NCBI GenBank assembly: GCA_013396635.1
Contig: WBMW01003126.1
Coordinates: forward strand, 356,009 to 420,008
Direction: 5' to 3'
Origin: Penelope pileata
Taxonomy: Eukaryota > Chordata > Aves > Galliformes > Cracidae
DNA length: 64,000 nt
The number at the start of each line of letters is the position of its first letter. Position 1 is the first letter of the stretch. The notes below the pieces were generated by a model that worked only from the letters and a program-made list of their open reading frames with translations, did no database searches and was not told the DNA's origin. The translations under genes and the position numbers were made by a program. Positions 25,177 through 40,100 of the stretch are shown in pieces.

Positions 25177-28100
25177 TCAGATCTCGCCAGCTTCTCTCTC
25201 TTCTGATCTCTTGGAACGAGATTTGCCATTGGTGCTCTCGTGCCGCCTCTCAGAAGAGCTCTTCTCTTTCCTCTCTCTGTCTCGTGACTTCTCTCTGGAA
25301 GATCGATCCCTAGAAGATCTGAAGTACAAAGCAAACCGTCGCTATAAGCTTCACAACCGAAAGAATTTCCAGAAAATACACAGAAAATGGCAAAATCTTT
25401 CCTACTGGGGCTGTGGCATAACACAAGTTTCTTACAGAAATGTGCCTGGGTCCTGTACCGTCAGGAGTAGGATCGCCCAAGGCAGAAACTCGTGTCCCTC
25501 TGCAGGCTTTTGGGTAAGAGAGTACCCAGTTTTGCAGTGCTGAGTGCATTGTGCAGCCTCCATCAGTCTCTCCTTGCTGTAATCCTTTCATAGCTGTTGC
25601 CACAGGGCCACTCTGAAGTGTTCCTGGGCCCCTTCTTAGTTTACTGGGCCGTACTAAAGCACTTGCAATTTTTTTTCTCATCATTGTTTGTGTCTTTTAT
25701 AGTGTTTTTTTTTGGTTATGCTCTAAGCTAGTGGCCTTCTGCTCAACTGCTTTAAATGCCAGCTGTATTCTTTGGTTTCAAGTGCTTCCTCAGCCCTGGG
25801 CTTTTGTCATTTTGCATCTTGACAAGTGCAGTCTTTGGCATCCTGCATTCAAAGTCAAGATGACAGATTTTTATTCAGAAACCACACCAGGGACAAACCT
25901 TTTCACAGCCTGCCCAAATGACAGCTACAGATTTTCAGTAGTGCTTCACTGTGTCAGCCCACACAGAATTAAGCAGAGGGTTTCATACTAGGTCCAATTT
26001 TAGAAGGCTCTTATCCTGTATGATTCATTCCAACTGTAAAAAAATCAGCTTATCAACTAGATGCTGTCAATTAATCAGTTCTCTCCAGCAGCCCATGCCC
26101 CTTCAGAACTAGGCAGAGGCTTTAGGAGACCCTGCACAGCCAGCACGTTGTCCTCTAGGACTCAGTACACAGGTTTTTGTCTTTGCAGGCACAAGCAGAG
26201 GACCTGGCAGGTACCGTACAGGTTCCAGCCTGCACTCATGTTCATTCTAAGGTCTGAAACTATTGCACAATTATTGTATTAAAACCTTACAGCCCTCTGT
26301 ATCATGAGCCATTTCATTTTCATTACTTTAAATTGTGCCATTTAACCGGAAGACAGGAGACAACATGACTCTGTCTGATCTGATTAACTCTTTTCCTGTC
26401 CCCATGTGCCTGTTGCCCATAGCTCTCTTACCTAAGACCTCCAGATCCTGTGACAGGCTATTTCTTTCTAGAAGAGACCTCAGACTAGCAGAACCAGAAT
26501 GCAGGTTTCATGAATTCTCAGAGTGAAAACAGAAGCTACCCTCTTTCAGGGAATAGGTTTTTTCTGCTTGTTCGCTTTGTTTTCTGAAATTGACCCTGGT
26601 CTCTCCCCAGTTCTCAGTAATTTTGTGAAGGTATGTCAGCCAGCCAGTCCTACAGTCTCAGTGGGCTGATTTCAATGTGTTCAAGGTTTTCAAAGTAATC
26701 CCTTACCTGCTCTTTAGTAATAGTTATTACAGGGTCTTCCTCACTTCCTAATTGTCCAAACTTCTTTTCTTTATTTTTCATGTTCAAGACAGATTTAAAA
26801 AAGGACTTTAGTAACTCAGCCATTGGAGAATGAACAGCATTTACACCCCCCCTCAATTATTAACAAACAAATCTTTTTCAGACCATTATTGCCCTCCCCT
26901 TCATCAGGTATCTTTCAAACCTGTTCTTACCCCTTAGCTAAAGTGACACAAGACACAACAGGAGGTTTGCTTTTAGAAGCAGTGGTGCCTAATCAGGTGA
27001 GACACTGCTAAAGCACTGCCCTATTAACTAAGAGCACTAAAACAAAGGCTAGCTCTGACTTCAGCAAACACCTGGTGATAAACTTGCTCCTGGGCTTGGA
27101 AAGGTTGTAGGAAAATGCAATGTTTCATTTCAGTTTTGCTTATACAACTACATACTCGCTTTATCTTTCCTCCAACATGGTGGGTGTTTTGCTGAGCCCC
27201 AGAAGAGACTTAAAGCCATTTTTCAGACTTGAGGATTTCTCCTTGGTGACAGGAGAATGGTATACTCCTTCAAGCTGTCTTTCTCCCTCCCTCAACAGAT
27301 ATGTAAGAACTGTCTCTCAACCAGGATTCTTGTTACCCCAACAGAAGGCCTCCCCTACCTCCCAAATCACATCCTTCCCTTCCCCACGCCACTGAGAGCA
27401 AGAAGCTGGGAAGCAGAATACAACCACAGAAACGTAATCTCAAAACTGCCTCCATCACCTGGCTTTTACATGCCTGGGGAGGCTGAGTGGGCACTGGCAG
27501 GCCTCTGAGCTGCTGCTTATGCCAGAAATGCAGCAATTTCTCAAGACTCAGCACTGTGGTTCAGGGAATGGCAGTTCTACCTCCTAGACTCTGCTCTCAA
27601 GCTGGGACCTTGCTGTAAAATTGCCACTGGGAAAAACTGCTCTGGCCCAGGAGCTGGTAGAGGACACCATAGCTCCTCACTTGAGGAAGCGGCCGTGCTC
27701 CTGCTCGCTCTAAGGGATCAGAGGAGACTCACTCTTATGTCAGGGACTCCCCTTTCCAGAAGCACTTGTGTGAGGAATACTTACTTGTGTTTCGAGCTCC
27801 TGTCTCTGGACCCCCGTCGGTGACCTCTGCTGTGGCTGCGGGAGCGGCTCCGGTGGCGCCTGTGTCGGTCTCGGGACCTGGAGCGAGACTTCCGCCGCTC
27901 ACGGGACGCTGACCTCGAGCGCCTTCGCCTCCTGTCCCGAGACCGTGATCTGAGGAGGACACACACTGCCTCAGGATCAAGGGATAGGCCAGCAACACCG
28001 GGTCTGTACAGCCCTGCCCATCTCTCACACGTTCCCAAATAGCACAAAGCCAGGGCATCAGCCCTCACCCCCTCAGCCATGTCCCTGCCAGCACAGAAGG

Positions 28101-31100
28101 CAAATCCCCAGCAGGGAGAACAGACTCCTTCCTGGGCTCATGCTACCAACAAAATGCCAAGGGGTAAATTCCAGTTGCTGGGAAGCTTATGAAAATTGCT
28201 CCCACCACTGATGTAAGCATGTGCCAGTGCCCAGAGCACAGCTCACCAGCTGTGATACGGGCCTGACTGCTGCTGAAGCAGCAAGTGGCGTGTGAAATTA
28301 CCACAACCTCTATGGCAGCATGCCACAATGAGAGTCCCCTTGTGAAAATACTGCACTTTCAAAGCAGATTTGTTTCCATCTCCTCTAAAAACAAAATAAA
28401 GGATGCCAGCACGTATGTAAAACAGTAGAGAAGATCTGGAGGTAGATGACCATGTACAGAATGCTGCCACACCACTAAGGCAAGCTCTGCACAGAGATGC
28501 TGGAGATTAAGTATCAGATCTCTGGACTCTTACACCTGAGTTATTATATATGTAACAAGCATTTCAGACATTAGAACTATCAAAGAGCATTAGATATTTA
28601 CTGAAAAAGACACCCAGTACACTCTTGGCTGGTACTCTGGAGCACACAGCACCCATCTCCCAGCTGGGCTGGCCAACAGCTGGTGACATTCAGTTGCACA
28701 GCACTGCAGAAGTGCCCAAGCAGTAGTTCCCATTTCTTTCAGGGAACATAACGAAAAGACTGCGGCATAAAATGAACCCCACTTATGAGAGCTCAGTAAC
28801 TAGATAAAACACAAAAGGGCATTTGGGAGAACTGCACCCTCACCTTCGACGATCTCTGTTTCTTGATCCAGACCTACAAAGGAGAGGAGAGTTAAGTGAG
28901 GGAAGGCATGGCACACTCAGTGGGCTTTTTCCTCACAAAACAACCCAATCACCCTTGCAGCTCTCTGCAGGAGCAACAATAATATACTAATTAAGATGGC
29001 AATTAAAAAATCTTGCCATACGAGCCCAAAAAGCATTAGCTTCAATTGGGGGTGTGAGGGCATGCCACAGCCTTATCAAAAACTGAACAACACAGCAGCA
29101 CTGGTTGTTACAGAGCTCCTTGGGACAGCTGGACTCCATGCAGAGCTTTCTGTCAGAACAGAAAAGATCTGCAAACCAGTGCCAGCCTCTTAACATAACA
29201 CCACAACGCACCTTTCCAACTTGAAATTCACAGACTTTTTACCCTCTGCGGTCTAACATCAACGAGATGAACATTTTCATGAAAAAGTGCCACTCTCCAG
29301 TCAAAGCTGGGCTGGGCACTGAGCAGTTTTCTGGTTTTGGTTCCATTTAGGTATTTTTACATTAAAAAAATAGTTTTGACAAAAGGAAAAATGCAGTGTT
29401 TTCTCACTCATCACGAGGATTTAACAAACAGATGGAAATTTCCAATGATTTTTTTTCCTGTATGAGAAAGATGAGCTAGGAAAAAAAAGGAGGAAGCAAA
29501 CATGAGAGTAACTATTACTGAACAGTAACAGAGATGCACTGAAAATTCTTCACCCCAGATTATAAAGCAAATTGAGAAGAATCATCCAGGTCTCATTCTT
29601 TCTCACATCTCCATGGCACTCTCAGCTTAACTGAGCATCAGCTTTTGGCAGTCTGTACATGACAAAGCTACAGCTTTCTCAGCTCCTGAAGCACCCTTCC
29701 TCAGCACCACTCAGACAGCCCCATCACTTCTCCCTTGTCTCTGTGGCCACATTTCAAAGCCAGCCTGCATCAAATCTTCACACCCTTGTCTGTCTGCATG
29801 CTCTCCTTCTGCTTTAACTGAATAAAAGCCAGCCTCTGTTCAGTGACTTAGACAGTCAACCCCTTCCCTGCTCCCACCTCCCACTGCACACAGACTGATG
29901 GGGGGGTTACAGCTGCACAGCCACTGAGCTGCTTGGCAGCACAGCAGGAGATGCTGCTGAAAGTTGCATGCAGACAAAATTAAAAAAAGCCAGAGGAAAG
30001 CACCCAGTTTACTAACACCTTTCAAAACCATACCTTGATGAGATAAGATTAAGAGAATTGACGCACACTGACATTCCCTCACAATGCAATAGGTTCAGTC
30101 ACAGTTGAAAAAACAAAAGTTTAGAAAGGAGTTCAGGTAAAAGGAGAGCAAACAAGGTGGAGCTGAACTTGGAGACAGGTGAATAAACCCTGCGCTGAGG
30201 CCATGCACAAGAGCAGAGGAAAACAAAGCTGACAAACCAGGAGAGCAAGGCAAAGCCACACACTTACAGCTTCATGCAACAGGACCAGAGAGAGCAGCAG
30301 GACCTCCTGCAAGTGCCTGGCAGACAGCTGTACTTTTTGGTGGTTACAGCTACTCAAAGTTCTTAATGTTCTTTTCCCCAGATCACTTTATTCTGAATCA
30401 TTGGTGCAAACATCCACACAACACCATTCTGCATCCCCTGAAAAGCCCAGTCAGCCTCCTGGGACTGTGATCTGAGCAACAGAACACACAATGAACTCCT
30501 GACCATCACTCCACAGTGCTAGACTTCAGAAAATTCAGCAAGCATCCAAAAAAAATCTGCACTTTCCTGTCTAACCTGACTGTGTACAACAGGACACAGT
30601 GGAAGACTGCTGTCCAGCAAAGCCAAAGGCTGTGCTTGCTTTTTTTTTTTTGTGTCCCTGCATCACAGAGGCTATGTGCTGAGTTTCATAATCTGTGTTT
30701 TGCCTAACTTGTTGCACAGGCAATCCATTTGGCAACTCCATGCTGCCTTGTTTGCTGGTGCACTCAGGAGGCAAACAACAAAGTCTGCACTTCCAAGCAC
30801 GCCAGCTTGGAATTCCCCAAGGAATTTCAGTCTGAAGAGATCACTGGGAAGCCAGCAGTCACCAGCAACACCAAACACCAGAGGACAGAAGAGTCGGCTA
30901 TAATCACCAAGACTTCTCAAAGTCAGGTGGCATTCTTCCTCCTAGTGGATAACACCATGAACATACTGCACATGAAGACATGACAGTAAGAGCTACAAAG
31001 GAAATGTTTCACATGGATCCTTAAGTATCAAGTTCTGATTAAGAGAGGTAGGCTCTTAAGCTGGTCAAAGTCACTGGTTTGTTTCTGATGGAAAAACACC

Positions 31101-34100
31101 CCTCTCAGCATGGCATTGCACAGCACCCAGAGGAGTGAGTACTTAGAAATCAAGAAACCTGGGCTCTGGTCCCAGCTGACGCTTAGTCGCCACTGGGAAA
31201 ACTATTTTCCTTCTTTGGGTCAAGTTCCCATTTTGGAGAGGAAAGCAATTTGACCTCCTCTGTAGGTCACTCCTGGCTCCACTACAATGTGGTTTTCTTT
31301 GGCATCTGAACAGAAAAGCACAGAGATGTCCACCCAGAGTGAGGGCAAAGGCTGGCCACAGTCTAAGTAGTGCAAAACATGAAACCAGCAGGAACTCAGA
31401 CCCCAGGCCAAGCCAGTGCTCGTCTTAAAACTGCCATATTTAAAGCATTAAATATTCAAAAGTGATCTTCAGACCTCCTCACCAGTTGCACCCATGCATG
31501 TGCTACCTGTGAACTTAAGAGGCTCCTTAACTCCAGGAACTGAGATTTTGGGAGGGAAAGCAAACAAAAAACTATACATGCCACAGAAGCGAGAAAGCCA
31601 GCATTCTGGGGAGATGCAGACCAAGTAGAAGATCCAGAGTGCTCTTCCTGAAGGCAACTGCTGGGTCAAGCAATTTCATGCAGAAATGAACTCCAGGAAG
31701 AAGAGATATTACAGAAATGACACACTGAGCTGGTGAGACATGGTCCTACTGTGGGTCAGAAAGAGCCTGCCACGAAGCAGCTGCAGGAGAGGATACTTCT
31801 TGTTTCATTTCCATCTTTCTCTCCATACCAACACCATAAATCAGTCCCTTTCATCTCACCCTTTTGTTTAGCAGTCAGTTCTAGATTCTGCAGCTCCCAA
31901 GTACAACTGCATTGCTGACAATCTTGCACAGAGGCCAGAAAGTTGAGAGGCTCTTCATAAAGTGCTGCAGCTCAGTAGAAAGCTGCAACATGAACTAGGG
32001 CTTCCTAAAACACCCTAAGCAGAGAATGCATGACAATTTGGGGCTTATATCTTCACAAAACACGAAAACCACCAAGCCACAGACCACAGAAAACCAAGCT
32101 GCCTGAGTTCTGGTACTTGTTTGTCAGTATTTCCAGAAATGTATATCCAGAGGCCAGAGCTATCTTTCAGCACATTGTGGTTATGTCTCATGTGCCTCAC
32201 AGCCAGATGGCTGAAACACTCTGCAGCTGACATTGAAAAACAGCTCTCCACAGGCAGTAAGGTGGCTGTTTGGATTGGGGAAGCACAAAATCGTGAGGAC
32301 ACACACACCAAGTGACTGAGGAAGTGCTGTGACAACAAGAATAGCATTCCTGCTCAGCCACTTCCTTTGCATGACCACTGCAAATAACCACCCTGCTTGC
32401 ACCACGCTGTTTAACTGAGTTGTTTACAGACAACGAAGAATTCATTCTTCCAGTTCAGCTGGCAAGAGGCAGAGGAGCTTGTCATGAGAATACCAACGTT
32501 GTAGCCACTCCCACAGCTCAAGGATTACACATGCATGAGCAAAAAGTGGCACACAGGGCCACAAATATGAGAAGCAGCCACTCCTTGGGAAGCCTGTGAA
32601 CAGAACAGCTCAGAGACATGTCCTGGGAGGTGTTCTCCAAAGCTGAGCCCGAAGTACCTGGCTGTTACTGTAGGAAAGTATCTGAGTAACAGGCAGCATG
32701 CCACCTGGCTCATGGATACTAGCTCCACTCTGCTGTCATCTCCTAGCCTGGAAGTGAGGAGGGCCGTCCAGGGAATTCTTGTACAAGCAGAGCCATTTGA
32801 GCATTCATGTTAAATTTTGCCACTCATGCACTCACTGAAGTCACTTCATGCAGACTCCAAGAGACAGGGACTAGACCAATATAAGCCTGAAGACTACGTA
32901 TCTTCTGAGCTCCTGTCTTTCAGGTAGTGGAGGTTAACATAATACATAATATAGGGATTTTGTGCCTTTGTTTTCATTTTTAATTGAATGCCAAGCTGCT
33001 CACACAGCACCCAGAGCATGTCCAGCAGCTGATCCAGCAGTAGATGCTGCTTTCCTTCAATACTCAGAAACAAAAAGTCAGCTTATTTCAAAACCAACTT
33101 CACAAACCAGCTACGAGCTTTCACTTACCGTCTGCCCATTCTCTCCTCTCGCTCTCTCTCTTCTCTCCGTCTTAAACGATCCTGGTTTCTCTTCTCTTGC
33201 TTTTCTGCCACTGTTTTCTAGAAAAACACATCATATTTCAGCCATAATGTAACAGGTCAGAGAGATCTGCAGGGGAATTATTCAGGTTATAAGACAAAGA
33301 ACAGTTTCACTGCATTTTACGTGCTAGCCAGGATCTCTATCAAGGTTCACTATCGACTTCATTAACATACACAACAAATGTCAGGAAAAAACACTCCATA
33401 CTGTTTTGAGTGTTTGTGCTCTAAGAGACAAGCCCACATGCTTTGAGGGTTGTCTCACCACGATTATACACAGCACAATACAACAGTGCACTGGCCTTTA
33501 GCCAATGATCAGTCAAGGCACTGACCTCCATACACTGCCAAGCAAACACTGCACAACTCTTACTCAAGCAGGCTCAAGGCTCCTGTCTGCAAGCACGGCC
33601 AGTAACACAATTCCATTACAAACCCTTCCAGAAAACTTCTAATCAACACTTCAGCTACTGAAGACCACCTTCTCTGACAGCACTATGTGAAACTCCAGTT
33701 AAAAGCTTTCCTTAAGAGGACTCAAAGTGCTCATCAACAGCCAAAAAAAAAATAAAAATAGAAAATCAGTGACAAATTTCAGCCAAACAAATGAAAAAGA
33801 CTATTGGTACAACCACATGTATTTAAGGAAGAAATTACAGCAGTGGTCTGATTTGATGTAACTCTAATAGTACAACCTTAGTTACACAGAAATTGCAGAA
33901 CAGAACCCAAGAAGAGGCCAGGCAAACCTGCACTTGAATTTTCAGGGATTCCTTACACAAGCTCATACAAGCATTCTGCAAAGAACTCATTATGAACTTA
34001 ATATATGTACTGAATGACTTCAGAACTACAGGAAGGTTTAAAGCAGACAAGATTACCCTCAGCTGATCCAGTTTCTCACGAATCTGAATGAAACCCAAGT

Positions 34101-37100
34101 GTAATTTGCCTCCAAAGTGGTCAGCAAGACGCCGGTCGTTGTCATGGAGACCAAGATATGCTGAGCAGACTTCACACACACGCAGCTTTTGCTGTTGGAA
34201 GCTGGATGCAGGCATTGAATTTCGGTATTCTTCCTAAAGGGAGGCAAAAAAAAAAAAAAGAAAAGAAAAAAAAAAAGAAGAACGAGGCAAATGTCAGGGA
34301 ACCCTTACACAGCCACAGTCCTCCAGGAAAAGTCCTGCAAAGAATTGCCCTGCTGCCTTCAAGGGGGGTTGGACTCGATGATCTCTCGAGGTCCCTTCTA
34401 ACCCCTACAGTTCTGTGATTCTGTGATCATAGCAGCACCCTCAATACAAAGGAGGTGCTATAAAAACACTGAGCACAGTTAACCTGACAGTCTATCCCTG
34501 CAAGTAACTGGTGACCAAATATTTCAGAGGAAGAACTGCCACCTCCCCAGTCATCTCTCTTCACCAGGTAAAAGTTTCTAAAAAGCTTTTCTTCATCTAC
34601 CACGCTACACTGCCCACTGCTTGCTGGCACGTGGCTGAAACTGAAAGGGAAGGTGCTGGTCAAACAGGCAAAGAGGTAGGCACCACCCACGTTTGTCACA
34701 TACTCAGCCTTACTCAACCAGCTATTACAAGTCACAGGAGAACCAAAGCCATACCTCTGCCTCTTTCTTTTTTGCTCGGACTTTCTCCACTTCCATCAGG
34801 ATCTTTTGAGACTCATCAACATTCCCTTCAGCTCCCAGCTGTTCGGCTTTAGCCAGGAGTTTTCCAATGTCTTCATTCAGTTCATGCACTTTCTCTGCCT
34901 AAACAAGAGAGTAGACCATAAATCTCCAGAAGTCAAAGTAGTTCCAACAAAAAGGGACTGGTGTGCCAAGTACAGGCAATACAGTCAAAGACAGGTAGTA
35001 AAGGGAGAAGATGTACGTGGACAGGACATCATCAGTTCTGCTGCAAACAGTGGCACATTCCTGGCTTACAGGACAGGAGAGACTCCACAAATCCAGCTTC
35101 AGAAATGTTTTGTACTGTCCCAATGAAAGAAGTTTCCAAAAAGGAAACTACACGAGCATTTGCTACATGAAAAGACAGTGATTATGGGATGAATTTACTA
35201 CTCTAAGCTGTTATATGAACACTGAATAGGAAGGAAAAACCCATACACTTCATAGCCACGATTAAGCAACACATTTCAGAGTTCATATTTTACCCCACCA
35301 TGATGCTTTAAACCATTAAGTTTATTACAAGAACAGCATTTGAGGACGATGGCTGGAATCCACCAAGTCTTTGTGGAGCCTAACTTCCCAGTACCAATGG
35401 TATTAGAGACAACAGAGCAGCAGTGCTCTTGCACAGGCTTTCAGAACACAGGTTTAACGAGAGGACAGTACCTTTGCAGACACTTCAGCACTGATCTCTT
35501 CCTGTGTCTCAGCCAGGCGCTTCTTGGCCAGTTCTGTTCTCCTGTCACACTCAGCAATGAAGGACTCCAGGTGATCCATTGCCTGCGTGTTCAAGGAATT
35601 GAGAATGGAGATGCTTTTTGTGTCAGATCTACAGCCAACAGCTAGAGGGTGCAATCCCTATCCAATGCACAACCAACCTCAGAAATGGATGCCGTGAGAA
35701 AACATATATGACACTTTGCAGGAAAAAGTAAAATTTGATCCCTGCCCTTAAGCTTGTCATCTGTTTGGAACCTGACACAGCTCCTCTATTCTGACACATA
35801 ATAGGATGTCCACATAACCAGTGTTTTGCACTGCAACTTCCACTGAGCGAGCAACAGGTACCAAAATAAAAGCACTGCATGAAATGGGAAAGCAAATGTT
35901 CTTCCACTTGATTTGTTCTATCACAGAAAGCTAAACTTGGCCAAAAGTGAAACTACAGAGCAAAAGGCTTTTAACACTACTTCTCCTTCTGGGACAGGCC
36001 ACCTGGTTACAGTGACCTGGTACTGCAGCAGCTGTGGGACGCAAGGAGTGCCAGAGGAGCCTCCCAGCTAGCTGGACTAATGGGGTTAACAAGGGCCATA
36101 ATTAATTTTACAATTTAAAGTCAGCATCAAGGTGACATTTGGGAAAGGGCTGCCCACTTTAGCCAGACAACAGATCAAATAACACGGCCAGCTGAAATGC
36201 CCACTGAGCCCTGGTGTTCCACCCAATAACTTCAAGAGGCAGTTTCCACAAAAACTAAGAAAGAACTTCTCCATACTTACATCCAGCTCAAAAAACAGGT
36301 CTCTCTCTTTACTTGCAATCTCATAATCTGCTCTCAGTGCCAAGTCATGGATCTTTGTACACTCTCCCAGGTCCATTCGCTGTTTAAAAGAGAAAGGGAA
36401 ATCTACGTAAGAAACCTCCATTATGGCAACAAGCAGAAAATACTCAGCTCTTGACAAGTTTATCATATCAAAATAAAACCTCTTTCAGAAGAAGAGCTTC
36501 CTCTTAACCTGTCAGTAACAGAACTAGCCAGAAGAGCCACTCTTCTAGAGTCCCTGGGACAACACTGAAGCACCCCAAATTCTTTAAGTCCAGTCCTACC
36601 CCTGCTTTAGGTCACAGCACAGCCTTAGAAATTGCTGGGAGGGAGCTGGGAAGGCACAGCAAGCTGCAGCAGGAATCCTTCAACAGGCACCAACTCCAGA
36701 CATCTCAGATTTTAGAGCTACAGCACAGCAAAGCACATAGCTGTGTGCCCTAAGTTTAAAACTCACATAGAAGAGCACATCTGCATCAGAAAGAGCCTTA
36801 GGAGCATTCTGGAAGATGCCAAACCACAGCAGAGATGGAATGCTTCCCAGGAAGGACAAGGGGAATTAAGATAAACAGGAGTGGCCAGTAGAAAAGCACA
36901 ACCCCAGCTCAGCTACAGGTCATAATTCTACAGCCATTCCTGCTTTCAGCTGCAGCTGGGACTGTAAAACTCAAATGAGCTCAAAGCTAATTCCTAGGCA
37001 AAAGGCCATTTTAGTGACTGTATTCATGACAGACTTCTTGAGAGCACCTCCCTTCCCAAAACCCCCTGCCTTGCACGCTGCCCTTCACCTCCATTGCAGA

Positions 37101-40100
37101 TAACACCATTTCAATTCACTGGTGTTTCCCAGCCTAGCAGCTAAAAGCCAGATGACTGAATTGAATTGTGTTCTTAAAACATGGAAACGGCATTTGTATG
37201 TTATCAGTACGTAACGGAGAGCGTTATTCTTAAAACAGAAAAAGAAGATGCCATTTCTGAAAGCCAAAACAACAGGAGGGCTAAGTGTGAGCCACAGCGA
37301 GCTGCACACGCAGCCAGGCACGTGCCATCTCACACAGGAACAGCCCTGCCAGCCTCCCTCTTCTCTCCTGGCCATCATCTGTCTCCAGGAAAAAAACCCA
37401 AACACAGCACCACAGGTGTCAACTCACTGAGGACAGAGCTACAGGAAAAGCTACACATAGCTACATTGGCTACTTTTAAACAAAGAAAACAATTCAAGAT
37501 GACTTGCCACTGTTTCGTCTTCCTCATTTTGCTCACCTTTACCAGAAACAGGAGGCCACAGACAGCAGGCTACAGATAGCACATCCAGGAATAGAGCTGG
37601 TGAGCTCTCTAATGGTGGCAATGCAATGCCTACCAAAAACAATTGTTCTGGCACTTCCAGAGCTTAGTAATGCTCACCTTCAGGCAACACTCTGGAAGGA
37701 ATGCTGAAGAGTACTGCAATTTTACCACCAAAAAACCCTTAGTACAACATCAGAGCATGGTATGACTTCATTTTTTTTAATTCTTAAGGTCATTGTACTG
37801 CAATCTCATCACAATATAGGGAGAAAGAGCAATAGTCCATGGGGCTGTCACAGCTCAGAGTTAATCTTATCCGAACCCTTCTTGCAAGCTGAGCTACCAG
37901 CCCCACGGCAGAGGAGCTCCATCCCAAGGCTTCAGAAGAGCCAACATGCCCTGCACTCCTCTTGTTCTTCGGGAGATTTGTTGTCTTTTAACAGTCTCTT
38001 CCACCAAGGGAGAGTGTCCAAGTTTCATCAGCACACAAACCTCAAGTCTTCCTCCACATCCTTCCAGATGCTCTCAGTGCACAGAGATTTTCCTCATGCA
38101 TTGCTCACTTCAGGTTAGACCTCTAGCCTTGCTGTTTCAGCCAATCCTCTCATCTCATCAGGGAGGCCTGGCATCCAACATTCATCCTTTCCAGCAGGGA
38201 TCATGACTTGCTCCAACCAGTGCCCATGGCTGGCTTGTGACAGGTACATCAGGTGGTAGAGTCAACTCAGCTCCCCATACATACACACACACACACACAC
38301 ACACACACTGAATGCATTCAGCTGCCACTGGAAATCAGTCCCACTCGTGCCTGCTGCACAATCCCCTTCCTGAGGAATCTCTGAGCATCACTACTGAGCT
38401 GCTAATTCACCAGCTCCCCTTCCATGAGGAATGCTCTTCAAAAGTGTGATGATTTCCCCAATTAAAAAAAGGAAAGCGCAGACTCCCATGAATCAATTCT
38501 GCAACCTACAGAGTTCAGCTCTCTCATCTCCCGTTGGGGGACACAGAAACTTCTTTAATGCAATTTCCAGCAAATGTTCTACCTGGACAGCTTTCAGACT
38601 CATCTGTCCACTACTTATTGGAGCTAGAAATGCAGGAGGCTTAGCAGCTGCCACCACCTCCCAGCCTGCTGCAGTACAGAAGCACACTGACTGCTCGCTG
38701 CAGAGCTCAGTGCAGGCCACTGAGCACCCAGATGTCAAATCTCCCCTGGTAACAGTACATGGGTATAATAAACCCTAACTTGCATTCCCCCAGAATTGTC
38801 CTCCTTTCCCATGGAGACCAAAAAGAGAACCAACATAATGAAAAGCTGAGATGAGATTCTGGGCCCCCCAAAAAAAAGTAATCACAAGAATGAGCCGACT
38901 AAAATTAGAGCTCTTACAGCCAGGCCCACCAGCCAACCTACACAAAGCAACCCATGTGCCTTCTGCAGCTCCCAGGAACATTCCAGAACTTTACTCAAAG
39001 CCTGGACTCACTTAACTCTGCACATGAAGGTCAGCGAGGGGGACCTGATCACATTTCACTGAGCACTGCAACTGACCAGATCCAGTTCCCCACCCAACTC
39101 CAAGCAGCCTCCCACTAAGAAACGGCCGCACACACGAGGGCTGCAGCAGGAACAGTGCCCTCAGGGGAAGGACACATCACAACCATTACCAGGAGGCTGG
39201 GAACATCTCTTGGAAGCTGCCAGAAAGATCCAAGGTCCTGATTTCTGCCATAGCATACATGCAGAGACAGCAGTTACCCCATCCAGTTAAGGCTGATCGA
39301 CCCATTACAGCTCTGCCATTAACAGAGCACCATAAGATGCCAGGAAACCTGAGCATCCTTTCCTTTCCATGAGGAAAGCCTGCAGGATTCATCAGGTCTC
39401 ATTCCGTGCTGGTAGCACTGACAGCTGAACTGCTGTCCCCCTTCCAGACATCACATATCCTCTCAACACCGATCTGTGGCACCCATGCCTTTTGTTGCCC
39501 CCACGAACCTGCTGACAGTGGTGCAGAGCTCCACAGCCACTTCAAGCCCACCCCAGGATCATTTGGGTGCTCCACAGGATTACCTGCACAGAAGCAGTCT
39601 TCCTCCCTCCTGGGTGCTGCCCTAAAACCCAGGAGATCCCAACACATCCAAACACCTCAGGCTTCCTCTGTGCCTTGTCACTAGCTGCACCAGTCACACA
39701 CACCACCTAACTGCACCCCTCCAGCTCACCACCCACCTCCTGCACACGTGCCAGAAGAGGTGGAGGGCACCACACATCTTCAAACCACGTCTGGGCTCCA
39801 AAAACCTCTTGCAGAGTCTCATGTCAAAAAAAAAAATAGACCCTAACCCATCCTGACTTGCATAAAGGATGGAAGCGGGTAGGAGGTGGTTTAAGTAGCT
39901 TCAAAATGCTGAAACAGAAGCGAGGTGATAAGGAGGCTGATGGAGCGATTGCTGGAAACTACATCTGAGCTTCCAATTCCAGCCCTGCGTCCCTTACGAC
40001 AGCTTAAAACCACAAAGATTTGTATCCCACTCTCCCAGACTTACCCTGCAGCCACAGCCATTTAGAAGCTGGAGTTTGGGTGCCCAGAGCCAAGGCAGCT

